Of a stretch of 64,000 nt of DNA, positions 9,066-16,265 are shown piece after piece. Source of the stretch: Bacillota bacterium (GTDB taxonomy: Bacteria; Bacillota; Clostridia; Lachnospirales; Anaerotignaceae); assembly GCA_019422105.1 (NCBI GenBank), contig JAHZDZ010000013.1, forward strand, positions 1-64,000, in the 5' to 3' direction. The position numbers and the translations under genes were made by a program. A model generated the notes under the pieces. It did not search any database. It was not told the DNA's origin and saw only the letters and a list, made by a program, of their open reading frames with translations. Numbering within the stretch: the stretch's first letter is position 1; the number at the start of each line of letters is the position of its first letter.

Positions 9066-10049
9066 TCAGATTCCTCTTAACCCTTCTATAATTTCATCGC
9101 ATTTTGCGCTCTGGGTAATACATTGGTTCATTTTCTGCACAATCGCGTCTGATACATAAACTCTCCTTTTGTTATAGTATTCATTACATAACTTCAAAAA
9201 TTTATAAGGATAGGTCAAAATAGCGTATATCAACTCCAAGTCATCCGGCGTGACCGTTCTTATTTTGTCATATTCTTTCAAAATGCTGTCAACCGTTTCG
9301 ACGTCAGCGTCATTTTCCTTCAGATACCTTCTGATGAACTCCGCCAAATCCAAAATACAGTAATCATAAGCACATTTATGAAACCCTGAAACCTGCAATG
9401 TCCCCTGCTGCGTCAATCTCAGATTCTCCCCCTTGAAGGCGTTGTGGCAAAAGCACCTTTCCCTCTCGGCCTCCTCCATCAATGACTGATATCTGGAGTT
9501 ACACAGTATTTCTATGGCCTCATTGACCTTTTTTTTATAATAGCCATAATTTTTCAGCACAATCAAATCCATCTCCGACAGATGGCTTTGAGAGGAGATC
9601 CATTTTTTAATTTTCGTCAATTCATTTTTTCGTTTTTCGTATAGTATGGGAAGCTTTCCGATATTTGTCTTTTTAATCTCGCTGTCAAAGCCCTGGGACG
9701 CTATGTGCATGCGTGCAAGAGTTCTGGTGGCGTTTAAGAGCATGTCGTTTTGGTTTAGTTCAATCTCCCTGCTGTCTATATAATCCTCCACAACGTACAA
9801 ATTGCCGTCACAGGAATAGAAGGGATTTCCGTCAAGAGCCACCGAAAAGGTTGTGACATTTTGAAAGCCCCTGTTTTTTAAATGCTGCTTTGCCTCACTT
9901 TGGAAGATAAGCGCTTTCTCTCCGCTGTTATTTTTTTTCACTTCTTTATATCCTTTATCTGTTTTGCACACAAAACCGGTACGGTTTCTTGTGCTTGAAA
10001 TCAGCTTCAGCCCATAGCCTGAAAGCACCTTGCTGTTCATATCTTCCAT
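9066..10049 (-). CDS. CotS/YutH-type spore coat kinase-like protein
   Basis: This 327-residue protein has the CotS-family arrangement of an aminoglycoside-phosphotransferase-like fold. It contains an N-terminal nucleotide-binding lobe with KEVKKNNSGEKAL, a YVVEDYIDSREI hinge, the sequence CFCHNAFKGENLRL in the position of the catalytic HxDxxxxN loop, and CILDLAEFIRRYL after it. The catalytic aspartate position reads Asn (HNAFKGEN), so catalysis is doubtful and the protein may be structural, as proposed for several CotS members. It is expected in the spore coat. The ATG follows a GGGGGG ribosome site; a second ATG lies three codons later. Confidence 0.78.
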   Translation of the reverse strand: MEDMNSKVLSGYGLKLISSTRNRTGFVCKTDKGYKEVKKNNSGEKALIFQSEAKQHLKNRGFQNVTTFSVALDGNPFYSCDGNLYVVEDYIDSREIELNQNDMLLNATRTLARMHIASQGFDSEIKKTNIGKLPILYEKRKNELTKIKKWISSQSHLSEMDLIVLKNYGYYKKKVNEAIEILCNSRYQSLMEEAERERCFCHNAFKGENLRLTQQGTLQVSGFHKCAYDYCILDLAEFIRRYLKENDADVETVDSILKEYDKIRTVTPDDLELIYAILTYPYKFLKLCNEYYNKRRVYVSDAIVQKMNQCITQSAKCDEIIEGLRGI

Positions 10050-10167
10050 TTGTTATCCCCCCACATTTATTAAAAAGCTGCAACCAACTTATTTTCATTC
10101 CGGAAATGCCTGTTTTACATATTATGTCATATGGGGGTAAATTATTAATAAATGTGGTAAAGTTTCC

Positions 10168-11376
10168 CTACTGCTGACAGCCTTCAGAGGCAATGGCAAG
10201 AAGCGTTTCTCTGCTGTTACTTTCCGGACACCGAAGTACCGCCTCCAAAAGTCTCTGAAGCACATCTCCCATCTGTCTCCCCTGGGAAATACCTAGAGAC
10301 TTGAGATCATTGCCGTTCACAGCAAGCTGGGATATGGACAGAGCCTCTCCCCTGTCCAAAATTTCGCTGAATAATACCTCTGCCCGTGTAGGGCGCTCTT
10401 TTCCCTCCCGTATCCCTTTCAGCCGCAAGAGCATTTGCATAGACTCCACCCCTATACGGGAAGCAAGTCTTCTGAGCGCATAAGGTTCATTTTGAATCTC
10501 ACAAAAAAGATATTTCCGAAGTAAAATAATGCTGCGGAGCGTTTTTGTGTCAAATTTCAAAAAACGGAGAAACGCCTCTGTCTCCTCCTCTCTCATAAAC
10601 TGAAGAAAAACAGTCCACCGCTGCACCTGATCTTTATCTGACAAACAGAGCTGTCTGATAATTTCACACTGATGAAGCGCAAGGCTTTCCGATAGGGGAG
10701 GAGAAACATACCGCAGAATACCGCTTTCCGAAAGTTCCGCCAGACGGCCTGCATGATCGGATAACAGAAGCTTCTGCAGCTCTTCCTTTATCCTTTCCAC
10801 GCTGATATTGGAAATAAGTGCCGCGTTCTCCGCCAGTGCTTGTTTGGTTTCCCCCTCTATCTGAAAATCCAGCTGCGCCGTAAACCGCACGGCCCGAAGC
10901 ATGCGAAGCGCATCCTCCTGAAACCGTTTGGCCGCATCCCCCACGCCGCGAATAATCCTTTTTTTAATGTCGCCGCGCCCGTCAAAGGGATCAACAAATC
11001 CCGATTCCGGATGGTAAGCTATGGCATTAATGGTAAAATCCCGCCGAAGAAGATCCTCCTTCAGGCTGCGGGTAAAAACAACAGTATCGGGATGGCGGAA
11101 ATCCTCATATTTTCCTTCTATACGGTAGGTAGTCACCTCAAAATTTTCACCATCCAAAACCACTGTCACTGTACCGTGCTGTATTCCCGTATCGTAGGTA
11201 TGGTCAAATATTCCCTTCACCTCCTCCGGCCTGGCAGAGGTGGTGATATCCCAGTCCTTTGGCTCCCTGCCCATAATAGAATCCCTGACACAGCCGCCGA
11301 CGATATAGCTCTCAAAACGATTGTCGTTCAATCTCTTCAGTATAAAGGAAACCTGCTTTGGTATTTTTATATTCAT
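10168..11376 (-). CDS. cca: CCA tRNA nucleotidyltransferase
   Basis: This 402-residue class II nucleotidyltransferase adds or repairs the 3-prime CCA end of tRNAs. The N-terminal catalytic motif GGCVRDSIMGREPKDWDI carries the GG and DxD metal ligands; RRDFTINAIAYHP (motif B) and the PxRMLRAVRF-type helix (EDALRMLRAVRF) follow. The C-terminal half matches the tail domain of this family. Activity is relevant because the nearby tRNA-Lys gene does not encode its own CCA. The 5-prime side of the gene is unusually purine-rich (see 11400-11545). The start at 11376 is the first in-frame ATG, preceded by a GAGGGTG motif. Confidence 0.92.
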   Translation of the reverse strand: MNIKIPKQVSFILKRLNDNRFESYIVGGCVRDSIMGREPKDWDITTSARPEEVKGIFDHTYDTGIQHGTVTVVLDGENFEVTTYRIEGKYEDFRHPDTVVFTRSLKEDLLRRDFTINAIAYHPESGFVDPFDGRGDIKKRIIRGVGDAAKRFQEDALRMLRAVRFTAQLDFQIEGETKQALAENAALISNISVERIKEELQKLLLSDHAGRLAELSESGILRYVSPPLSESLALHQCEIIRQLCLSDKDQVQRWTVFLQFMREEETEAFLRFLKFDTKTLRSIILLRKYLFCEIQNEPYALRRLASRIGVESMQMLLRLKGIREGKERPTRAEVLFSEILDRGEALSISQLAVNGNDLKSLGISQGRQMGDVLQRLLEAVLRCPESNSRETLLAIASEGCQQ

Positions 11377-11399
11377 GAGTACACCCTCTTCATTCGCAT

Positions 11400-11545
11400 T
11401 CTATAGCCTGTCTGTCTTTCCTTATTTCTATTTGTCCATCTTTACTCCTATATATCTTTCTTTACCCATCCTTTTCTTTCTTTGAGCTTCTTATTCTCTT
11501 TCTTCCCTCTTTGTCTTTTCTTACTCTTTTTAATATCATATAACA
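11400..11545 (-). other. Polypurine tract upstream of cca
   Basis: For about 140 nt the plus strand is almost entirely pyrimidine, so the minus strand, which would be the cca leader, is nearly pure A/G with repeated AAAGAAAG and AAGGA-like words. No open frame runs through it. It may be an unusual 5-prime leader or simply biased sequence. The remainder of the gap (11546-11683) shows no gene. Confidence 0.6.
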
Positions 11546-11683
11546 AATCAATGGTTTTCATCAACTTATTTGTTTCAGTTTGTGTAAATGAATAAATTTT
11601 CAAAAATTCACCATGTATCTTTAAATTTTGTGTGTATTCTTTGAGATGTAAACATTATTTTGTCAAAAAAAATTAAAATTCCC

Positions 11684-11712
11684 TTGACTTCAGAAAAAAT
11701 ACATGCTAATAT
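11684..11712 (+). promoter_or_regulatory. Sigma-A promoter of tRNA-Lys
   Basis: TTGACT (11684-11689), a 17-bp spacer and TAATAT (11707-11712) form a good -35/-10 pair. Transcription would begin near 11719, about 15 nt before the mature tRNA. Confidence 0.8.
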
Positions 11713-11733
11713 ATATCTTGCGTTAATCATTAC

Positions 11734-11806
11734 GCACCTTTAGCTCAGTTGGTAGAGCAACTGACTCTTAATCAGTGGGTCCAGGGTTCGAGTCCCTGAA
11801 GGTGCA
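11734..11806 (+). tRNA. tRNA-Lys (anticodon CTT)
   Basis: The 73-nt cloverleaf is complete: acceptor arms 11734-11740 and 11799-11805 pair over 7 bp, a 4-bp D-stem follows, the ACTGA/TCAGT anticodon stem encloses loop CTCTTAA with anticodon CTT, and the T-arm is CAGGG TTCGAGT CCCTG. The discriminator base is A at 11806. CCA is not encoded. The gene stands alone, with its own promoter just upstream. Confidence 0.97.
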
Positions 11807-11841
11807 TGGAAAAGGCAGCATTTTGGAAACTTAGATTTTCT

Positions 11842-11910
11842 GAGGTGTTGTCTTTATTTTTTTGTCTGTTTTCTATTTCCTTTCCTTATTTCCTCAAACA
11901 CCTCTTTTTT
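11842..11910 (+). terminator. Possible long-loop terminator after tRNA-Lys
   Basis: GAGGTGTT (11842-11849) can pair with the AACACCTC-type arm ending at 11904, followed directly by T6. The loop is about 47 nt, so this is a weak candidate; the strong downstream hairpin at 12125 may be the true end of the transcript. Confidence 0.35.
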
Positions 11911-11955
11911 ACAAACTATTCATCTTCTGTTAAAATTCTGTTTACATTTTAATTG

Positions 11956-12175
11956 TATAATACCAATAAGCTTATATATTAAATAAGCTTACGGCACTTA
12001 CCGGAAGGAAAATGCCTTTCATCAATACCCTCCCAAAAATGAGCCTCAGGGCTCTTACAATAGCGGGGAGCCCTCCCCTTTACATAAATCATCATTATAA
12101 AACCCTAAACAGTTTCAATTCCTGAAAAAGCCTTTCTATAAAAAGCGGTTGTAATTTTATAGAAGGGCTTTTTTC
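11956..12175 (+). ncRNA. Candidate structured intergenic RNA ending in a strong terminator
   Basis: The gap between tRNA-Lys and the gntR gene contains a TATAAT (11956-11961) without a matching -35, then a series of local hairpins: AAGCTTAT with ATAAGCTT near 11970-11992, GGCA with TGCC near 12000-12017, GAGCC with GGCTC near 12041-12054 and GGGG with CCCC near 12065-12078. A terminator follows at 12125-12174 (a 13-bp stem with one G-U, then T-run). No open frame is present. I do not recognise it as 6S, SRP, tmRNA or a known riboswitch. It could be a small RNA, a read-through tail of the tRNA transcript, or unrelated hairpins. Confidence 0.4.
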
Positions 12176-12246
12176 TGTCCGCTGAAAAAGGAGTCTCTGT
12201 TTTCCTCCCCGACTCAAAAGTTCAAGCCCTATTTTTCATTTTTCTA

Positions 12247-12351
12247 TTGAATATAGAGGAATGATGTCTTATGATATATCTAATATGCATCAGCACAAAA
12301 TACGTATTAATATACATAATCCAGCGACATAGAAGCCAGACATAATATGTC
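12247..12351 (+). promoter_or_regulatory. Promoter and candidate operator of gntR
   Basis: TTGAAT (12247-12252), 17 bp, TATGAT (12270-12275) gives a plausible sigma-A promoter with a leader of about 90 nt. The near-palindrome GACATAATATGTC (12339-12351) lies within the leader. ATGTC half-sites also occur in the spacer (ATGATGTCTTATGAT) and after the ilvD promoter (AATGTCATTATAC), which suggests self-regulation and control of ilvD by the same protein. Confidence 0.5.
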
Positions 12352-12373
12352 ATAGGATTTAGGAGGAGATTAT

Positions 12374-13054
12374 ATGTCCGGAACAGGCAAAATGCTGTCA
12401 GAGAGGATAGCGGACCAGATTCTTGAAATGATTACCATCGAAAAAAGATTCCTGCCGGGAGATAAGCTGCCCAATGAAAACGACCTTTCAGAGGAGCTTG
12501 GTGTCAGCCGCACTACATTGCGGGAGGCTGTGCGTTTTCTGGTGGCTCACCATGTATTAGTTATCAAAAGAGGAAAGGGCACCTTCGTCAGCAATAACAA
12601 GGAGCTGACAGACGATTTGGGCTTTGGAGAGCTGGACAACATTATATTAAAGCTGAAGGATCTCTTTGAGATGCGTTATATCTTTGAGCCGCAGATTGCT
12701 TATTTTGCCGCGAAAAGAGCAACGGAGGAGGAAATGGATAAAATATTGGAGTTCGGTCATCTGGTAGAGGAAAAAATACTGGCGGGAGAGGACCGCACAG
12801 AGACGGACCAGGCCTTTCACAATGCCATAGCCAAGGCTACCCACAATGACTTGGTGAAACGGCTTCTTCCTATTTTAAATAACGGCATTGAAAGCGGCGT
12901 TAAGGCCACCCTTATTAAACCCATACTCCTACAGCATACACTGCGGGATCACCGCATGCTGATGGAATTTTTAAAGGAGAGAGACGCAGAAGGGGCAAGG
13001 CTTGCCATGCAGCTTCATATTTCCCATGTTATCAAAGAGTTCAACATGGAATAA
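12374..13054 (+). CDS. GntR family regulator, FadR (FCD) subfamily
   Basis: This 226-residue repressor-type protein has an N-terminal winged helix (about residues 8-75) with LPNENDLSEELGVSRTTLREAVRFL and the wing KRGKGTFV. A C-terminal all-helical FCD ligand domain (about 95-215) carries the metal or ligand residues of this fold, including FHNAIAKATHND and the later LRDHRMLMEFLKERD. FCD members usually sense organic acids or sugar acids. AGGAGGAG precedes the ATG. The gene lies immediately upstream of ilvD on the same strand, with a separate promoter between them. The ligand is not evident from the sequence. Confidence 0.9.
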   Translation: MSGTGKMLSERIADQILEMITIEKRFLPGDKLPNENDLSEELGVSRTTLREAVRFLVAHHVLVIKRGKGTFVSNNKELTDDLGFGELDNIILKLKDLFEMRYIFEPQIAYFAAKRATEEEMDKILEFGHLVEEKILAGEDRTETDQAFHNAIAKATHNDLVKRLLPILNNGIESGVKATLIKPILLQHTLRDHRMLMEFLKERDAEGARLAMQLHISHVIKEFNME

Positions 13055-13061
13055 ATTTAAG

Positions 13062-13090
13062 TTGACAGGGCAGTACAGATTGCGTACAAT
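13062..13090 (+). promoter_or_regulatory. Sigma-A promoter of ilvD
   Basis: TTGACA (13062-13067), exactly 17 bp, TACAAT (13085-13090). The sequence ATGTCATTATACAACAT follows the -10 directly and is a good candidate operator for the adjacent GntR protein. Confidence 0.8.
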
Positions 13091-13141
13091 GTCATTATAC
13101 AACATATGAGATGTATTATGATTATCGGAGGTGTTTTTAAT

Positions 13142-14806
13142 ATGATAAGTGATTTGGTGAAAAAAGGCCCTCAGACTGCCCCCCACCGTTCCCTCTTTTA
13201 TGCCCTGGGGATGACCAAGGAGGAATTAGACAGGCCTTTGATTGGTATTGTAAGCAGCCACAATGAAATCATTCCGGGACATATGAATCTGGATAAAATT
13301 GTTGAGGCGGTTAAAATGGGAGTTTCCATGGCAGGCGGCACTCCCATTGTGTTTCCGGCTATTGCCGTATGCGATGGCATTGCCATGGGCCACCCCGGCA
13401 TGAAATACTCCCTTGTCACCAGAGAGCTGATTGCGGACTCCACAGAAGCCATGACAATCGCTCATGCTTTTGACGCACTGGTCATGGTTCCCAACTGTGA
13501 CAAAAATGTACCCGGGCTTTTGATGGCAGCGGCAAGGCTTAACATTCCGACTATTTTTGTCAGCGGCGGCCCCATGCTTGCCGGAAAGATAGACGGGCAG
13601 AAAACAAGCCTTTCCTCCATTTTTGAAGCCGTAGGTGCAGTGGCAAGCGGAAAAATGACAATGGAGGAGCTGGAGGTTTACGAGAATAAAACCTGCCCAA
13701 CCTGTGGATCCTGCTCCGGTATGTACACAGCCAATTCCATGAACTGTCTGACAGAGGTTCTGGGCATGGGCCTTCCCGGGAACGGCACCATTCCTGCCGT
13801 CTACTCCGAGAGAATCCGTCTTGCAAAGCACGCCGGCATGCAGATTATGGAGCTGTACCGGAAAAATATCAAACCAAGAGATATTATGACAAGGGAAGCC
13901 TTTATTAACGCCCTGACCATGGATATGGCCTTGGGCTGTTCCACAAACAGCATGCTCCACCTGCCTGCTATTGCTCATGAGGCAGGGATTGAGCTTGATG
14001 TGGACATTGCCAATGAAATCAGCTCCAGGACACCGAATCTGTGTCATCTGGCACCTGCGGGGCGCCATTACATAGAGGAGCTTCACGAAGCCGGCGGTAT
14101 TTACGCTGTCATGAATGAGATAAACAAAAAGGGCTTGTTGACAACTGATATTATGACCTGCACCGGAAAAACAGTGGCTGAAAATATTAAGGACTGCAAA
14201 AACCTGAACACTGAAATTATTAGACCCGTAGAGAATCCCTACAGTCAAACCGGCGGTATTGCCGTTTTAAAGGGCAATCTGGCGCCGGACAGCTGCGTTG
14301 TAAAAAGAAGCGCCGTTGCACCCGAAATGATGAAGCATTCCGGTCCTGCGCGTGTATTTGACTGTGAGGAGGACGCAATTGCGGCAATCACAGGAGGTAA
14401 AATCAAGGAGGGCGATGTCGTCATCATACGCTACGTCGGGCCAAAAGGCGGTCCCGGCATGCCGGAAATGCTCAGTCCTACCTCAGCCATTATCGGTATG
14501 GGACTTGGAAGCACAGTCGCTCTCATAACTGACGGCCGTTTCAGCGGTGCCTCCAGGGGAGCTGCTATCGGTCATGTATCTCCTGAGGCGGCAGTTGGCG
14601 GAAATATTGCTCTGGTGGAAGAGGGGGATATGATACATATTGATATAGACGCAAACAGTATCAATTTTGAGATAAGCAATGAAGAGCTTGAAAAGAGAAG
14701 GGCTGCATGGAAACCCAGAAAACCGGCAATTACAGGCGGCTATCTTGCCAGATATGCAAGTCTTGTCACAAGCGGCAATAAAGGCGCTGTTTTGGAACCA
14801 AAATAA
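13142..14806 (+). CDS. ilvD: Dihydroxy-acid dehydratase
   Basis: This 554-residue Fe-S dehydratase converts 2,3-dihydroxy acids to 2-keto acids in valine, leucine and isoleucine synthesis. Cluster cysteines are visible in [10 protein letters not shown] and [18 protein letters not shown], and the later GRFSGASRG and [11 protein letters not shown] motifs are typical of the IlvD/Edd family. I chose the ATG at 13142, because a GGAGGTG ribosome site lies 8 nt before it; an upstream in-frame ATG at 13106 would add 12 unrelated residues. No other branched-chain genes are adjacent; instead it follows an FCD-type GntR gene. A sugar-acid dehydratase role is possible, but the length and sequence look like true IlvD. 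Confidence 0.92.
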   Translation: MISDLVKKGPQTAPHRSLFYALGMTKEELDRPLIGIVSSHNEIIPGHMNLDKIVEAVKMGVSMAGGTPIVFPAIAVCDGIAMGHPGMKYSLVTRELIADSTEAMTIAHAFDALVMVPNCDKNVPGLLMAAARLNIPTIFVSGGPMLAGKIDGQKTSLSSIFEAVGAVASGKMTMEELEVYENKTCPTCGSCSGMYTANSMNCLTEVLGMGLPGNGTIPAVYSERIRLAKHAGMQIMELYRKNIKPRDIMTREAFINALTMDMALGCSTNSMLHLPAIAHEAGIELDVDIANEISSRTPNLCHLAPAGRHYIEELHEAGGIYAVMNEINKKGLLTTDIMTCTGKTVAENIKDCKNLNTEIIRPVENPYSQTGGIAVLKGNLAPDSCVVKRSAVAPEMMKHSGPARVFDCEEDAIAAITGGKIKEGDVVIIRYVGPKGGPGMPEMLSPTSAIIGMGLGSTVALITDGRFSGASRGAAIGHVSPEAAVGGNIALVEEGDMIHIDIDANSINFEISNEELEKRRAAWKPRKPAITGGYLARYASLVTSGNKGAVLEPK

Positions 14807-14852
14807 TTCAATTTCTTCGGCAGCAAATAACAGCAACAGCATGGTAATTTTT

Positions 14853-14890
14853 ACGGATTGGCTGATTCTTCGGCCAATCCGTTTCCTTTC
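14853..14890. repeat. Single copy of the dispersed hairpin repeat, at the ilvD 3-prime end
   Basis: ACGGATTGGC (14853-14862) pairs with GCCAATCCGT (14873-14882) and is followed by TTTCCTTT. This is the inverse orientation of the stem and CCTAAGGAAA junction found in the 89-bp repeats at 1984-2305. It lies 46 nt after the ilvD stop and may serve as its terminator, although the T-run is interrupted. Confidence 0.7.
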
Positions 14891-14937
14891 ATCCGTTTTT
14901 ATTACGTCAGCAATAAAAAGGTATACAAAAAAAATGC

Positions 14938-14976
14938 AAAAAACAGCGACACCTCTTCTATGAGGCGCCGCTGTTT
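14938..14976 (-). terminator. Terminator of hsp20
   Basis: AAACAGCG (14941-14948) pairs with CGCTGTTT (14969-14976), with an inner CCTC/GAGG pairing, and a U-run follows on the minus strand, about 50 nt below the hsp20 stop. Confidence 0.8.
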
Positions 14977-15023
14977 CTATGATATTTTATCATTATTCTT
15001 TATCTGTCCTAAGGACTTAACTG

Positions 15024-15446
15024 TTATTTCACCTCAATCTGCCTTGCAGCCGGTACAGTCCTTTCCAATTTCGGCAGCGTCAACTCCAAAACGCCGTCAT
15101 TGTAGGATGCTGAAATTTTGTCCCTGTCAATATTTGAAATGTCAAAGCTTCTGGAGAAGGAGCCGTATCTTCTCTCTCTCCTGACAAAGTTCTCCTCCTT
15201 CACTTCCTTATCCTCGTTGTGCTCTGCACGGATACTCAATGTATCGTTATTCAAATCAATTTTAATTTCCTCTTTTTTAAAGCCCGGCAAATCCGCCTGA
15301 AGCACAAACTCGCTTCCTTTGTCTATAATATCTGTGCGGAACTGGGTCAAATTAGAGGTGCTGTCTGTAAAAAAGCTCCTTTCCAAATTGTCAAGATAAT
15401 TGAATAAATTTCTGTCACTGTGTTCAAAGGGCATCAAGTTAAACAT
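15024..15446 (-). CDS. hsp20: Hsp20/alpha-crystallin small heat shock protein
   Basis: This 140-residue ATP-independent chaperone prevents aggregation of unfolded cytoplasmic proteins. The alpha-crystallin domain spans about residues 38-135, with VLQADLPGFKKEEI, the RRERRYGSFSRSFDI strand, the DGVLELTLPK motif and a C-terminal basic IEVK tail. I chose the ATG at 15446 because AAAGGAGG lies 7-10 nt upstream; an upstream in-frame ATG would add 13 residues. A CIRCE operator lies about 185 nt upstream, so HrcA repression is expected. It is a single-gene unit with its own terminator. Confidence 0.93.
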   Translation of the reverse strand: MFNLMPFEHSDRNLFNYLDNLERSFFTDSTSNLTQFRTDIIDKGSEFVLQADLPGFKKEEIKIDLNNDTLSIRAEHNEDKEVKEENFVRRERRYGSFSRSFDISNIDRDKISASYNDGVLELTLPKLERTVPAARQIEVK

Positions 15447-15598
15447 ACAAAAACCTCCTTTATCATTTACATAATGAATTAACATAATTAGTTTAAAACT
15501 CTTTTTATCCAGGCTGTATTTAACAGCTATTCTCCTTTTATTTCCCTTTTTCTCACTTCCCTTTTACATATATTATGTTAACATTTAATTGTAAATAA

Positions 15599-15628
15599 AT
15601 TATGAACAAATCGTAAATAAATTGTAAA
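15599..15628 (-). promoter_or_regulatory. Candidate hsp20 promoter
   Basis: On the minus strand TTTACA (plus 15623-15628), an 18-bp spacer and CATAAT (plus 15599-15604) lie immediately downstream of the CIRCE element. This places the HrcA operator against the -35 box. The predicted leader is about 145 nt. Confidence 0.45.
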
Positions 15629-15630
15629 TT

Positions 15631-15657
15631 CCAGCACTCTAATAATCAGAGTGCTAA
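15631..15657 (-). promoter_or_regulatory. CIRCE operator (HrcA binding site)
   Basis: The right arm GAGTGCTAA (15649-15657) is a perfect CIRCE half and the left arm AGCACTC (15633-15639) matches except for the two outer bases; the spacer is the canonical 9 nt. CIRCE elements are bound by HrcA upstream of heat-shock genes. Confidence 0.9.
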
Positions 15658-15714
15658 CATGCCTGCTTTACTGTTTTTTCTTCTTCCCTCTGTTATGTAA
15701 AAGCCCATAAAAAG

Positions 15715-15737
15715 GCTGCAGCGATAACCGCTGCAGC
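15715..15737 (-). terminator. Terminator of the BFD-like gene
   Basis: GCTGCAGCG (15715-15723) pairs with CGCTGCAGC (15729-15737) over 9 bp, followed on the minus strand by CTTTTTA. It begins 6 nt below the stop codon at 15743. Confidence 0.85.
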
Positions 15738-15742
15738 TTCTC

Positions 15743-15919
15743 TTACTGCAAAAGCTCTGCAATCAATTCCTTAACCTCATCTATGCAGGCGCCGCAAATA
15801 CTTCCAACCTCTGTTACATCCTGCACTTCCTCAAAAGAGGTTGCTCCATTTTCGACAGCATCCTTGATGTCCTGTGCAGTAAGGCCCAGGCAAGGGCAAA
15901 CAATAGTATCCATATCCAT
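15743..15919 (-). CDS. BFD-like [2Fe-2S]-binding protein
   Basis: This 58-residue protein begins MDMDTIVCPCLGLT and ends with GSICGACIDEVKELIAELLQ. Cysteines at 8, 10, 42 and 45 give the C-x-C-x31-C-x2-C pattern of the bacterioferritin-associated ferredoxin (BFD) [2Fe-2S] fold. AAGGAGC lies 9 nt before the ATG. Stand-alone BFD-like proteins of this size are common in Clostridia; they may serve in iron or electron transfer. No ferritin gene is nearby, so its partner is unknown. It forms a single-gene unit with its own terminator. Confidence 0.85.
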   Translation of the reverse strand: MDMDTIVCPCLGLTAQDIKDAVENGATSFEEVQDVTEVGSICGACIDEVKELIAELLQ

Positions 15920-16086
15920 GTTGAAACAGCTCCTTTATAAAAATATTGCATTGCCTACTGGTGTTAGGGATATTGTTATAATTTGCTCGTGTGGCTGCTT
16001 ATCCCTATCACAAATATCCATACTAGTATTTCCATAAAGCGCTGCTTGATACCTGTTTTGATTTTTTTTATTGCTAGAGCAATAAA

Positions 16087-16112
16087 AAACGGAAAACAAA
16101 AGTTTTCCGTTT
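16087..16112 (-). terminator. Terminator of the oleate hydratase gene
   Basis: AAACGGAAAAC (16087-16097) and GTTTTCCGTTT (16102-16112) form an 11-bp stem with an AAAA loop and a U-run on the minus strand. The rest of 15920-16265 holds the upstream region of the BFD-like gene and no further gene. Confidence 0.8.
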
Positions 16113-16265
16113 TGGTGTATCCATAAAAGCAAACCGCGAACGTTTTGCGCAGACGCAAGCTCTTATATGTTCTTATCCATCTGAAAGCTCTTTCCTTCTT
16201 TTCCATGGACAGGTTTGGGGATAAGACGTCCGCACTCCAAATTTATTTTACATTCAACGCCATTT

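Noticed and set aside
13226..14248. Long minus-strand open frame opposite ilvD
   Set aside because: It is the antisense shadow of a well-conserved coding gene; its cysteine- and histidine-rich translation reflects the codon pattern of ilvD.
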